A stretch of DNA of 64,000 nucleotides from Dehalococcoidia bacterium. Lineage in GTDB: Bacteria > Chloroflexota > Dehalococcoidia > Tepidiformales > Tepidiformaceae. The first letter of the stretch is position 1; each line of letters begins with the position of its first letter. The position numbers and the translations under genes are program-made. The stretch lies in the NCBI GenBank assembly GCA_020432045.1, contig JAGQHB010000030.1, positions 1 through 64,000 on the forward strand, written 5' to 3'. This document shows, one piece after another, positions 41,903 to 50,827 of this stretch. The notes under the pieces were generated by a model that had not been told where the DNA came from, ran no database searches, and worked only from the letters and a program-made list of their open reading frames with translations.

Positions 41903-42406
41903 TTGCGCGGCACCCTCATCAGCCTCTTTGCCAGCGGTCTATTCGTCCTCGCGGCAGCGTGTGGCGACGGTTCCGGCACAGAACCAACAGCGCAGCCAAC
42001 GCCCGTCGCGACGGCCGCATCTCCTTCCGCGGCGCCGACGCTCCTCCCGCCGTCTCCCAAGGCCGAGACAGATGTGGCCGTACAGGTGGTGGCGGGGGAC
42101 AAGAGCTACCAGCCGACGGTGGCAGACCTCCGCGCGCTCCCACAGGTAAACCTCTCCGGAGCCGGTGTGACCGGCGTGGCCCTGGCGTCGATCGGCGAAA
42201 AGCTGGACGTGCGGGCGGGTGCAATCGTCACCGTGGAAGGCCGCTCCGATGACCTTGCGCGGCCACGGTACTGGCGGGGAGTACTGGACGAACATGCGCG
42301 GACCGCGGTCCTCGTCGTCGATGATAGCGGGCGGGTGACGCTCGCAGGTTCATCGATCCCGAAAGAGGGATGGGTCTACGACGTCGAGGGCATCAGCTTC
42401 GAATAG
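41903..42406 (+). CDS. lipoprotein with compact C-terminal domain
   Basis: TTG 41903 begins right after the DUF5667 gene. A lipoprotein signal (LFVLAAACGD, Cys20) leads into a Thr/Pro-rich linker and a domain of about 100 residues: KSYQPTVADLRALPQVNLSG, GVALASIGEKLDVRAGAIVT, VLVVDDSGRVTLAGSS. The pattern recalls the small molybdopterin-binding-like fold used without cofactor in some exported proteins, but I do not claim it. It is the third gene of the sigma unit. Its 3' end overlaps a convergent gene by 57 bases. Confidence 0.75.
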   Translation: MRGTLISLFASGLFVLAAACGDGSGTEPTAQPTPVATAASPSAAPTLLPPSPKAETDVAVQVVAGDKSYQPTVADLRALPQVNLSGAGVTGVALASIGEKLDVRAGAIVTVEGRSDDLARPRYWRGVLDEHARTAVLVVDDSGRVTLAGSSIPKEGWVYDVEGISFE

Positions 42407-42859
42407 TGCCGCCCAGCGGCGGACTTCGGTCACGGCCTCGACACTGAAACGCGTCTCCAACAGATTCCACTGGCCCGGCGTGGACGGTGGCAGCCCGTGC
42501 ATCAGGCGGCCGCGGAGTTCGATCTCGGCCAGGACATCAGCATCCGCCCCATCCTCTGGGTTGCAGGCGAGCAGGACGCGCAGGAGCGTGGAATAGACGC
42601 CACCTTCGCGGCCTTCCATACCGCCTGTCGCCAGCTGTTCGACGGCCCACCAGGCAACACCGGGGATATCGCGGGCCTGGACCGGCAGTGGGAGCGACTG
42701 ATCGCCGGGCACGGGTATGGGCGCCATCTCCGGCCGGGGCGCTGCCGGGTGCTGGCCCCTCTGGCGCTCGCGCCAACGGGCATGCGCCGGGACTGGACAC
42801 TGGTCCTTCTTCCAGCGGCAGGGCTGTCCCGACGCGGTGGGCGCGGCACACGGTTCCAT
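42350..42859 (-). CDS. hypothetical protein with Cys-rich N-terminus
   Basis: The 169-residue product starts MEPCAAPTASGQPCRWKKDQ and continues CPVPAHARWRERQ: three Cys and a His spaced like a small zinc knuckle (CxnCxnCxnH). A helical region follows (PGVAWWAVEQLATGG, STLLRVLLACNPEDGADADV, LAEIELRGRLMHGLPPS). I do not recognise the family; proteins with this knuckle often occur near mobile DNA, but no such genes are here. It overlaps the convergent lipoprotein gene by 57 bases, which lowers confidence slightly. Confidence 0.6.
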   Translation of the reverse strand: MEPCAAPTASGQPCRWKKDQCPVPAHARWRERQRGQHPAAPRPEMAPIPVPGDQSLPLPVQARDIPGVAWWAVEQLATGGMEGREGGVYSTLLRVLLACNPEDGADADVLAEIELRGRLMHGLPPSTPGQWNLLETRFSVEAVTEVRRWAALFEADALDVVDPSLFRDR

Positions 42860-42910
42860 GGTTTGAGGATGCGGGCCGGTCCAGGGAGGACAAATGCCCG
42901 GACGGCGCTT

Positions 42911-45091
42911 TCAGCGCATGACGATGACGCCCGGCTCGTTCATGTATATCCAGTAGACCTGGAGTTGGAAGAGCCCGTTGAAATCGTTCAGGTAGCGAGG
43001 CATACCCGGTACGTGCGATGTCCATGTGCCGGTGGCGTTATCGAACTGCATCACCCGGGCGTACTTCCCGGCCGAATCAACGAGTGCATCGGCAACAGAC
43101 CTCGCGCTGCCGGTGTAGACGATGTTGTTCCATCCCGCGAGGAGTGCGACGGAGCGGCCGGCGACCGGATTCGGGTTTGGCGTGGCGACATTGGCGCGCG
43201 CGCCGTCGATCCAGATGGCTTCGTAACGGCCAAGGGAATCCAGGTCGTTCACGTAGCCCGGGGCATCCTTGAGGTAGCGGCGGTAGACGCCGCCGAGGAG
43301 TCCTCCCGCCGACGGATCCCAGCGCAGGACGGTGGTCCAGGGGCTGCCGAACGAGGCGAGCACGGCGCCAGGCGGGCCTGTGGTTTCGAGCTGCGCGATG
43401 TTGCTCCAGCCGCCGTTGAGCACCTGCACGACCACGGGGCCCGGGGGCGGGGACACGGCAGTGAGGTCCTCATCAAGGAACCCGATAGGAAGATCGCGGC
43501 CAGGCCAGGTGATCTCGTTCGTGGTCTCGAATCCGCCGACGATGACCCTGACCCTGGATCCGGGCACACCGCAATCGATCTGTTCGCCGGCGCTCTTCAC
43601 GCGGAGGGTGTAGAGCGACACGGGGCCGACGGCCGTCGTCGTGGTTCGCCCGCATTCCTGGGCACCAACAAAGGCGCGGATCTCCGTCCCGAAGGGAACG
43701 TCCTTGAAGTCGCGAAGGGCGGAACCACTGAGCGTAAGCGGGATCCTGGCGACAAACTTCGCAGCATCGACAATGCCGGCGCCCGCCCAGTTCTGCCCAT
43801 GGACAGCGGGCCGCGCCGGCGCTGCCGAGGCAAAGAGCAAATCGAGGTAGTCGTTCATTGGAAGGTTGGGGTTGCGAGCGATGCCGAGCGCAATGACACC
43901 GGCGACGAGCGGGGTGGAGAAGCTCGTGCCGCCGCGAGTGTCGGCGCCATAGGGAGAGGCGAAGCCAAGGTCGGTCCGCGTCGTGCTGGCGATCGAGACG
44001 CCGGGCGCCGCGATATCGAGGGCCGGCCCGTAGTTGCTGAACGTCGCCCAATCACCATTGAGGTCCGAAGCACCAACCGCCACGACATTCGAGAACTGCG
44101 TGTAGGCGGCGGGATAGCCGGGGCCCACGTCGGATGATGATGGCGTATGGTTTCCGGCGGCGGCGACGATGATGACGCCCTGGGCCTCGGCGTCGGCGAC
44201 AGCCTTGCGAAGGACCGGGGTATCTGCGGTTGCACCATTGGCAGCGAGACTGAGGTTGATAATTCGCGCGCCCATACGACGGGCATAATCGATTCCCTGG
44301 GCAACGTTGTAGACGCTGCCCGAGGGTGACCCGGTTGGGCCGCAGTCGAGCACTTTCACTGGCATCAGGCGGACGTCCCAGGACACGCCGGTGAGGCCCG
44401 CACCGTTGTTCCCGGCAGCGCCGATAATGCCGGCGACGAGCGTGCCGTGCGAGTTCTGGTCTGACCCGGCACGCCCGTGGTCATCGAGGATGTTGCCGGT
44501 GGCAGCGGAGGAGGAGTAGCCACAGCCATCGCGATTCGACGATGTGAGGTCGACGAACCGGCAGCCGTTCAGGTCATCGACGCAGCCGTTGTTGTCGTCA
44601 TCGATGCCGTCGCGGCTGGCGTCACGTATGTTTTCCCAGAGGCGCGAGTTGAGTTCCGGGTGGCGCGTATCCATTCCGGAATCGAGCACAGCGACGATGA
44701 CTTCGTGGGCGGCGCCGGTGGAGAGGTCCCATGCGCCGGGGGCCTTGATGAGCCCGAGGTAGGCAGCCTGGTTGACGGGGAACAGCGGGTCATCCGGCAG
44801 GGCGGCCGCATAGGCGCGCACATCCGGGACCACTGAAATGAAGCCGGGCAAGGAGCGGAGCTCAGCCGCATATTCGTCCGCCGTGTAGCCAGGAGGGACG
44901 GGTATGCGCCGGAAGCCCTGGTCCTCGAGCGAAGGCGCGATGCCATCGACCGACTGGGCGCGAGCGCCGCCGCTATCGAGCTGGACGATCAGGTAATCGA
45001 GAGCAGGTTCAGCGGCAAGGATGGGGAGGCGCGAACCACCGGCGGCCGCGATTGCGACCGCGAAGAGGAGCAGCACAACCAGCCTGGGCAT
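42911..45091 (-). CDS. secreted subtilase (S8) with two C-terminal modules
   Basis: The 726-residue protein has a signal segment (VVLLLFAVAIAAAG), an inhibitor-like prodomain (about 30-95), and an S8 catalytic domain: VIVAVLDSGMDTRHPEL (Asp137), QNSHGTLVAGIIGAAGNN (His215), AAAGNH (Asn313), RGGTSFSTPLVAGVIALG (Ser390). An Asp/Asn-rich loop (DGIDDDNNGCVDDLNG) may bind calcium. After a beta region come two copies of a module (GWSNI to RYEAIWIDG, and GWNNIVYTG to QVYWIYM) that also ends the IPT-repeat protein at 2397-4418. It lies downstream of two paralogous anchored proteins on the same strand. Confidence 0.92.
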   Translation of the reverse strand: MPRLVVLLLFAVAIAAAGGSRLPILAAEPALDYLIVQLDSGGARAQSVDGIAPSLEDQGFRRIPVPPGYTADEYAAELRSLPGFISVVPDVRAYAAALPDDPLFPVNQAAYLGLIKAPGAWDLSTGAAHEVIVAVLDSGMDTRHPELNSRLWENIRDASRDGIDDDNNGCVDDLNGCRFVDLTSSNRDGCGYSSSAATGNILDDHGRAGSDQNSHGTLVAGIIGAAGNNGAGLTGVSWDVRLMPVKVLDCGPTGSPSGSVYNVAQGIDYARRMGARIINLSLAANGATADTPVLRKAVADAEAQGVIIVAAAGNHTPSSSDVGPGYPAAYTQFSNVVAVGASDLNGDWATFSNYGPALDIAAPGVSIASTTRTDLGFASPYGADTRGGTSFSTPLVAGVIALGIARNPNLPMNDYLDLLFASAAPARPAVHGQNWAGAGIVDAAKFVARIPLTLSGSALRDFKDVPFGTEIRAFVGAQECGRTTTTAVGPVSLYTLRVKSAGEQIDCGVPGSRVRVIVGGFETTNEITWPGRDLPIGFLDEDLTAVSPPPGPVVVQVLNGGWSNIAQLETTGPPGAVLASFGSPWTTVLRWDPSAGGLLGGVYRRYLKDAPGYVNDLDSLGRYEAIWIDGARANVATPNPNPVAGRSVALLAGWNNIVYTGSARSVADALVDSAGKYARVMQFDNATGTWTSHVPGMPRYLNDFNGLFQLQVYWIYMNEPGVIVMR

Positions 45092-45132
45092 ATCCGCTCC
45101 CTCACCACGCGGTAGTGCACCGTGGCCCGATT

Positions 45133-45969
45133 TTACGGTGTTGTTGTTGCTGGCACGCCGGGGCCGGACGAAGTCCCGGGAGTAGGCGTAGGCGCGGGGC
45201 GTTCGCCGAGCGCTTTTTGGTCGACGATGACGGCGAAGTCGCGTGCATCGTCCATGCTCGTGAATTGGAGGGCGCCGAAGACCTGGACGATCGTCACCAG
45301 GTTCCCTCTCCGGAAAAGAAAACGGTTGTAGACCGCAGGAAGTTCCGTGTTCGGGATCGTGCCCTGCACAATCGAAAACGCGGCCGAGGCGTTGCCCAAC
45401 GGCGCGACCTCAACCTTTTCCGATCCTGGGCGCTGCTCGTGGAAGCGCACAAGGTAGTCGAACGCGGTTCGGGCGCCAGAGACGGTGCGGAAGATGAAGG
45501 ATTCGGTGCGGATGTAGGGTTTGCCCTGCGCCGCATCGGCGGCCTGGCCGACGGGCTGGAGGAGGGCCTGGTAGCCGTCGAGGTAGCCCCATTCCTCGAC
45601 TGCCTGCTCACCGGCCGAGATGGCCGCGAAATACCCGGATGACGAGAATCCATCGGCAGAGATGATGTACGTCTCGATCGGTCCGGTTTCATGGGTAGGG
45701 CCGATATCGTCAACCTGCACAACGTAGGCGTAGGCGGGAGGGTCGAGCACGGGTTCGGGTCCGCCGGCTGTACCGGCAGTGCTCCCGGGGGTGGGGGACC
45801 CGGGGGACGAATCGTTTCCGTTTCCGCGGGCGAAAATGAACGCGAGGATGCTGCCAACGATGAGGATGGCCGCGACGCCGCTGAGGCCGGCGTACTTGAG
45901 CCAGGGCCGCGATTGCTGGCCACCGGAGCGTGACCGCCGCGGCCGGAACTGCGGCGCGGGGTTGGTCAT
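45133..45969 (-). CDS. membrane-anchored protein, paralogue of the upstream lipoprotein
   Basis: The 278-residue product has a basic N-terminus with one helix (LSGVAAILIVGSILAFIFAR), a Gly/Thr/Pro-rich linker, and an external domain with segments EEWGYLDGYQALLQP, ESFIFRTVSGARTAFDYLVR, PLGNASAAFSIVQG, FRRGNLVTIVQVFGAL and a Thr/Pro tail. The same segments occur in the upstream gene, so this is a tandem duplicate with a different anchor. Function unknown. Its start overlaps the upstream stop by 4 bases. Confidence 0.8.
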   Translation of the reverse strand: MTNPAPQFRPRRSRSGGQQSRPWLKYAGLSGVAAILIVGSILAFIFARGNGNDSSPGSPTPGSTAGTAGGPEPVLDPPAYAYVVQVDDIGPTHETGPIETYIISADGFSSSGYFAAISAGEQAVEEWGYLDGYQALLQPVGQAADAAQGKPYIRTESFIFRTVSGARTAFDYLVRFHEQRPGSEKVEVAPLGNASAAFSIVQGTIPNTELPAVYNRFLFRRGNLVTIVQVFGALQFTSMDDARDFAVIVDQKALGERPAPTPTPGTSSGPGVPATTTP

Positions 45970-46772
45970 GGCGCCGCCGTCGCTGTGGGGGACGGGCTGC
46001 GCGCCGGTACCGGCGTGGGCTCCGGGTGCTCACGTTGCGACATTGCCTTGGCGTCCACGATGAGGGTCAATTCCCGCACCGTATCAGTCGTCATCAGCGG
46101 TTCGGCGCCGATGGTGAGCACAACGCCGACCAGGTTGCCACGCCGGAAGACGATCTGATGGAGCACCTGGGAGACGCTCGAAGAGCCGCCCACTTTGCCA
46201 GTGACAAGACGGAAGGCGGCAGATGCGTTCCCGACGGGGTCGACGGTGACGCTCGAAGAGATGCCGTTGGAGCTGATGCGCCTGGTGAAGTAGTCGTAGG
46301 CACTTTCGGCGCCGGCCGCCGTCTTGAAGAGGTGGAGTTCCTGGTTGATCGCATAGCCGCCGTTGAGGATGGAGGCGGCCCCGCCTTCGGGAGTCATGGC
46401 GCTTTCGAACCCTTCAACGTAGCCCCATTCGTCCAGCATCTTTTTGCCAGCGTCGGCGCCGTCGAATGCGCCCGTGGCGCCGTAGTTCGTCGAATCAAGG
46501 AGGAACGTGCCCCTCGGATCGGTGATGAAGTTCGCGATGCCCAGGTCCTGGACGAGGATGGAGTACTGGCTCACGGGCGAAAGCAACGTCGGGGACGACC
46601 TTGTGTCGACGTTTGCGCCCGAAGATCCTGGCGTCCCGCTGCCGGGGGCGGTGCCCGTCCCAGCAGGGGTAGCGGCCGCGTCGTCGCCGCCACAGGCAGC
46701 GGAGAGAGCAAAGATGAGGGCGCAGGCGCCGAGCAGGACCGGCAGCCCGCGGAAGAAGAACGAGCGAAACAT
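45966..46772 (-). CDS. lipoprotein, first of the paralogous pair
   Basis: ATG 46772 (MFRSFFFRGLPVLLGACALI) starts a lipoprotein signal (LSAACGG); the frame to 46934 is not supported. The 268-residue protein has a Gly/Ser/Thr-rich linker and the same external domain as the next gene (DEWGYVEGFESAMTPEGG, LHLFKTAAGAESAYDYFTRR, PVGNASAAFRLVTGK, FRRGNLVGVVLTIGAE). The order lipoprotein, paralogue, subtilase is likely one operon, perhaps a surface system, but no family name is known to me. Confidence 0.8.
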   Translation of the reverse strand: MFRSFFFRGLPVLLGACALIFALSAACGGDDAAATPAGTGTAPGSGTPGSSGANVDTRSSPTLLSPVSQYSILVQDLGIANFITDPRGTFLLDSTNYGATGAFDGADAGKKMLDEWGYVEGFESAMTPEGGAASILNGGYAINQELHLFKTAAGAESAYDYFTRRISSNGISSSVTVDPVGNASAAFRLVTGKVGGSSSVSQVLHQIVFRRGNLVGVVLTIGAEPLMTTDTVRELTLIVDAKAMSQREHPEPTPVPARSPSPTATAAP

Positions 46773-46960
46773 CACGGTCAGCCGAGTGTACGGTCGGCCT
46801 CCGTATGGCGGAAGAAAATGAGGAGCCGAACGAAAAGGCGTGTGTACCCATTCGCCTTGCAACGATCGCCCGGCACGCGATGGCGCACATCCCAGGTGCC
46901 GGATCTTCGCCAGATCCATATAGTCCCATTCCACCCATTACGACCACCTGGGGTGAACTT

Positions 46961-48110
46961 ATGCAGACAGTATCGGGTCCAGTCGCCGCTGCGGAATCAC
47001 TCTCGGCGTTAGTTCGCGAGACGGCGGACGAATCGGAGCGGGAGCGCCGGCTCAACCCCACGACGGTGGATGCGCTACGCAGTGCGGGGCTCTTCCACTT
47101 AAATGTTGCGCGGGCATACGGGGGGCTGGAGACATCACCGGTCGACACCTGCCGCGTCATCGAAGCCGTGTCTGCCGCGGATGGCTCCGCCGGCTGGTGC
47201 CTGATGATCGCGGCCCAGAACGCCGCGTTCAGCGGCTTCGCGGACCCGCACACGGCAGCGGAAATCTGGGGCAACGGGGGCATCGTCGCGGGCGTCGCTC
47301 GACCGATTGGCCGGGCAAGGCGCGTGGAGGGCGGCTATCACATCGAGGGACGGTGGCCGTTCGCCAGTGGGAGCAGCCACGCCACGACGTTCGCGGGAGA
47401 GTGTTTGCTCTACGAGGGCGACGCGCCAGTACGTGATGAAGCAGGGAACACGCCCAGCTACATGGCACTGATGCCGCGGGAGGCGGTCACGGTGCACGAT
47501 ACGTGGGACACGACTGGCCTGCGCGGCACGGCAAGTCACGATTTCAGCACGGCGGGCGTGATCGTGCCGGCTTCACGATTCATGCCCATGATCCCGCCAC
47601 CAACACATCCCTGGGGCGTTGTACCGGTCGCTCGCGCTGGTATTTACGACGCACGGGGCGCAGGCGCTGGGCGTCGCCCGCGCCTCTCTCGAAACGACGA
47701 TCGACATGGCCCGCGCCAAGATCGGCTGGGGCACGGACCGGCCGATGAGCGAGAACACGCGACTCCAGGGAATCGTTGCGGAAGCGGCCGTGGTCTACGC
47801 GTCAGCGCGCGATCACCTGCACCAGTCCACCGCGAACCTCTGGGAGGCACTGGAACGCGGGGACGAGCCCGGCCCGCTCAACGGCCGGGTGCGCCTGGCC
47901 AGCAGCCACGCTGCGATGGCGAGCGTTCGCACCGTCGACCTTCTCCACGATGCGATGGCGACGTCGGCGATCTTCCGGAAGAGCCCGCTGGAACGGCAGT
48001 TCCGCGACATCCACACGGCAGCGGCGCACGTGATGGTGGGGCCGCTGACGTACGAGGCCGCCGGGCGGGTCGAACTCGGGCTACCGGCAGGGATGCCGTT
48101 CTTCGAATAG
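46961..48110 (+). pseudogene. acyl-CoA dehydrogenase-type protein with a frameshift
   Basis: ATG 46961 (MQTVSGPVAAAESLSALVRE), with GGGGTGA upstream, opens an acyl-CoA dehydrogenase/HsaA-type flavoprotein: LRSAGLFHLNVARAYGGLET, GSAGWCLMIAAQNAAFSGFA, EGRWPFASGSSHATTFAGE, WDTTGLRGTASHDFSTAGVI. After about 47605 the similarity moves to the next frame (LYRSLALVFTTHGAQALGVA, then ETTIDMARAKIGWG to the end at 48110). Removing one C from the CCC at about 47609-47611 joins the two as HPGALYRSLAL. The remainder is not decayed, so a sequencing error or a recent mutation is likely. Confidence 0.85.
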
Positions 48111-48126
48111 CGCGATCGGGCCGGGG

Positions 48127-50790
48127 CTACGGCCGGGTGGCGATCTCCAGCAATTCGCGGAGGTGGACCCGTGCGACACGGTGGCCGTAGCCGCGAAGGC
48201 TGGCGAGGTCGCCGAGCGCCTGTGCCGCCTTGAGCTGGCCAAAGGTGTAGGGCTTGCCGGGGATTTCCATGTCCAACGGGTCCTCGGTCACTACCTGGAT
48301 GAAGACGCCGTTGGCCGGTCCGCCCTTGTGCAGCTGCCCGGTCGAATGAAGGTAGCGTGGGCCGAAGCCGACGGTGACGGGCACACGGAGCCAGTCGCGG
48401 AGCGCGGCGCGGATGGCCGCGAGGTCGGTCATCGTCTGCGCGTTGCGCGGGAGATAGGCGAGCAGCGCCAGGTATTCGCCGGGCGCGACAGTGGCGAGCA
48501 CCGTTTCGGCTGGCGGGCTGGCGCCATCGACCGTTTCACCGGCGAGGACTGCGTTGGTTGCGTCTTTCGCCTCTTGGACGTTCGGCTGATCGAACGGATT
48601 GATACCGAGGACCTGGCCCGTGATCGCAGTGGCGAACTCCCAGCGGAAGAACTCGGCACCAAGGTCGCGCTGTCCGAGGTAGGGGAGGCGCAGGACGGGG
48701 TGGCCCGCCTTCTCCAGCTCATCCAGCATGGGATGACCGCCGATGGCGACGAAAAGCCGGTCCGGCCCGTACGCGCTCGGCGGGCCGAGTGGCTCGTCGT
48801 CGACCGGGAGGATGCCCTTGCCATGCTTGCCGGTGCTTTCAGCGACAAGCTGTTCAATCCAGACGCCGAGCGCGGCCAACCCATCCGGCAAAACGAGCGT
48901 GAGCTTGTTACGGCCGGCAAGCGCGGCTTCGCCCATGACGGCGCCGAGCAACGCGCCGGGGTTTCGGGCGCTGGAAAGAAGCGGGCCACAGGCGGAAGCC
49001 ATCTCTTCGGCGCCATCGAGTAGCGCGTCCAGGTCGACACCGATGAGTGCCGCCGGGACAAGCCCATAGAAGGAAAGGGCCGAGTAGCGTCCGCCAAAGT
49101 CGGTTGGATTGAGGAAGACGCGTCCTGCGCCGCGTTCGTGTGCGAGCGCTTCGAGTGGCGAGCCAGGGTCTGTAACGATGACATAGGAGGCGCCGCGCGG
49201 GTGTTTTTCCCAGAAGTAGTCGAACTGCGACCTCGTCTCGATCGTGCCGCCCGACTTGCTGGAGACAACGAAAATCGTCCGTTCAAGGTCGATGGCCTGC
49301 TCAGCTTCGTGGATCTGGACCGGGTCGGTAGTATCGAGGACCAGGAGTTCGAGCATACCGGGCGCGACGGCGTGGACGGCGCGGATGACCTCGGGTGCGA
49401 GGCTGGACCCGCCCATCCCGAGCAAGACGGCATGGCGATAGCCATCGGACGCGAGGCTGGACGCCCATTCGCGAAGCCCGGGAAGTTCCGGCCGCATGCG
49501 TGCCGGAAGACGGAGCCAGCCGAGACGGTCGGCCAGCTCCGTGGGGTCTGGTGACCAGGCTGTGTGGTCGCCCTCCCAGGCGCGAGCGACGATGCGGTCA
49601 GCGTCAAGCTTCACCAGGCGGGCATCGATGGCGCTTCCAATCGTTGCGATCGACCCGGGAGGCGTGATTGCGTTTGCGCGGGTCGCTGCCAGCCGGGCTT
49701 CGATGCCGGAAAGAAGGCGGTCGAAGTCGGCCGCGAAGGCCGCAAGCCCCTCGGCGAGGAGGCGGTCCGTGACGGCACTGAGGTCGATCCCGGCCGCTGG
49801 CAGGCTGCCGAGGACGGCCGCGGCATCGGCGAGGTCGGCGGGCGTCATGGTGTGGATTGCAAGGTGGTCGTTGACTGCCGTCAGCGTCGCCTCGGGCATC
49901 GTGCTGACGGTGTACGGCGCGACCAGCGTTTCTACGTAGAGGATATCGCTATAGGCCGGGTTCTTGGTGCCCGTTGAGGCCCAGAGCGGCCGCTGCGGTT
50001 GGGCGCCAGCCGCGGCCAGCCGTTCCCAGCGGGGACCGGAGAAGATCTCCTGGAAACGCCGGTATGCGTGGCGTGCGTTCGCCACGGCAGCGCGGCCACG
50101 AAGGCCGGATGTCTCGGGAAGCTGCGCATCCACCACCGTATCGACGCGTGAAACGAAGAACGAGGCGCAGGCGGCGATTCCCGGAAGTGGCAGCCCGGCG
50201 GCGAGGCGGCGTTCCAATCCCTGGAGGTAGCCCTCAGCTGCTCCCTCGTATGCCGCGACGGCGAAGAGCAGCGTGATGTTGACGTTCACACCCTCGGCGA
50301 TCAGCACCGGGAGGGCGGCGATGCCCTCGGGCGTGCCTGGCACCTTGATCATCACGTTTGGCTGGCCGAGGAGTGCGAAGAGACGGCGGGCCTCGGCGAT
50401 CGTAGCGGCCGTGTCATTGGCGATGGCCGGCGGCAGTTCAAAGGAAACGTACCCGTCCCGGCCCCCCGTTGCGTCGTACACGGGCCTGAGAGCGCGGGCG
50501 GCGCCGCGAATATCGTCGGCTGCGACTTCGACGAAGGCTTCGTAGGGCCTGACGTGTCCTCGGGCGGCGATGGCGGCGAGCTGGGCATCGTACTGGTCCG
50601 AGCCGGCGAGAGCCTTTTCGAAAATCGTCGGGTTGCTTGTGAGGCCGGTGACGAGGCCATCGTGGACCATGGCGGCGAGCTCGCCCGAGGTGAGCATGTC
50701 GCGCCGGATGAAATCCAGCCAGGGGCTCTGGCCGACGGCCACGAGCTCACGGGTCCGCAGGCTGATTGGGGCGTCGCTGGTCATGGGCAT
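48127..50790 (-). CDS. fused transaldolase / glucose-6-phosphate isomerase
   Basis: The protein has 887 residues. The N-terminal half is transaldolase: TGLTSNPTIFEKALAGSDQY, VNVNITLLFAVAAYEGAAEG, and LLGQPNVMIKVPGT with the Schiff-base Lys. The C-terminal half is phosphoglucose isomerase: AVLLGMGGSSLAPEVIRAVH, VVSSKSGGTIETRSQFDYFW, and late FQ-type segments. Both belong to sugar-phosphate recycling. I use ATG 50790, with GAGGAG upstream; ATG 50784 is close. Such bifunctional fusions are known in several bacterial groups. It converges with the frameshifted dehydrogenase gene. Confidence 0.93.
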   Translation of the reverse strand: MPMTSDAPISLRTRELVAVGQSPWLDFIRRDMLTSGELAAMVHDGLVTGLTSNPTIFEKALAGSDQYDAQLAAIAARGHVRPYEAFVEVAADDIRGAARALRPVYDATGGRDGYVSFELPPAIANDTAATIAEARRLFALLGQPNVMIKVPGTPEGIAALPVLIAEGVNVNITLLFAVAAYEGAAEGYLQGLERRLAAGLPLPGIAACASFFVSRVDTVVDAQLPETSGLRGRAAVANARHAYRRFQEIFSGPRWERLAAAGAQPQRPLWASTGTKNPAYSDILYVETLVAPYTVSTMPEATLTAVNDHLAIHTMTPADLADAAAVLGSLPAAGIDLSAVTDRLLAEGLAAFAADFDRLLSGIEARLAATRANAITPPGSIATIGSAIDARLVKLDADRIVARAWEGDHTAWSPDPTELADRLGWLRLPARMRPELPGLREWASSLASDGYRHAVLLGMGGSSLAPEVIRAVHAVAPGMLELLVLDTTDPVQIHEAEQAIDLERTIFVVSSKSGGTIETRSQFDYFWEKHPRGASYVIVTDPGSPLEALAHERGAGRVFLNPTDFGGRYSALSFYGLVPAALIGVDLDALLDGAEEMASACGPLLSSARNPGALLGAVMGEAALAGRNKLTLVLPDGLAALGVWIEQLVAESTGKHGKGILPVDDEPLGPPSAYGPDRLFVAIGGHPMLDELEKAGHPVLRLPYLGQRDLGAEFFRWEFATAITGQVLGINPFDQPNVQEAKDATNAVLAGETVDGASPPAETVLATVAPGEYLALLAYLPRNAQTMTDLAAIRAALRDWLRVPVTVGFGPRYLHSTGQLHKGGPANGVFIQVVTEDPLDMEIPGKPYTFGQLKAAQALGDLASLRGYGHRVARVHLRELLEIATRP

Positions 50791-50827
50791 CGTGCTCCTC
50801 GTGGGATGGGCGGCGCCGTGGGCGGGC

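Noticed and set aside
42350-42859. Prophage or mobile-element origin for the Cys-rich hypothetical gene
   Set aside because: The zinc-knuckle-like start hinted at this, but no phage, integrase or transposase genes are around it.
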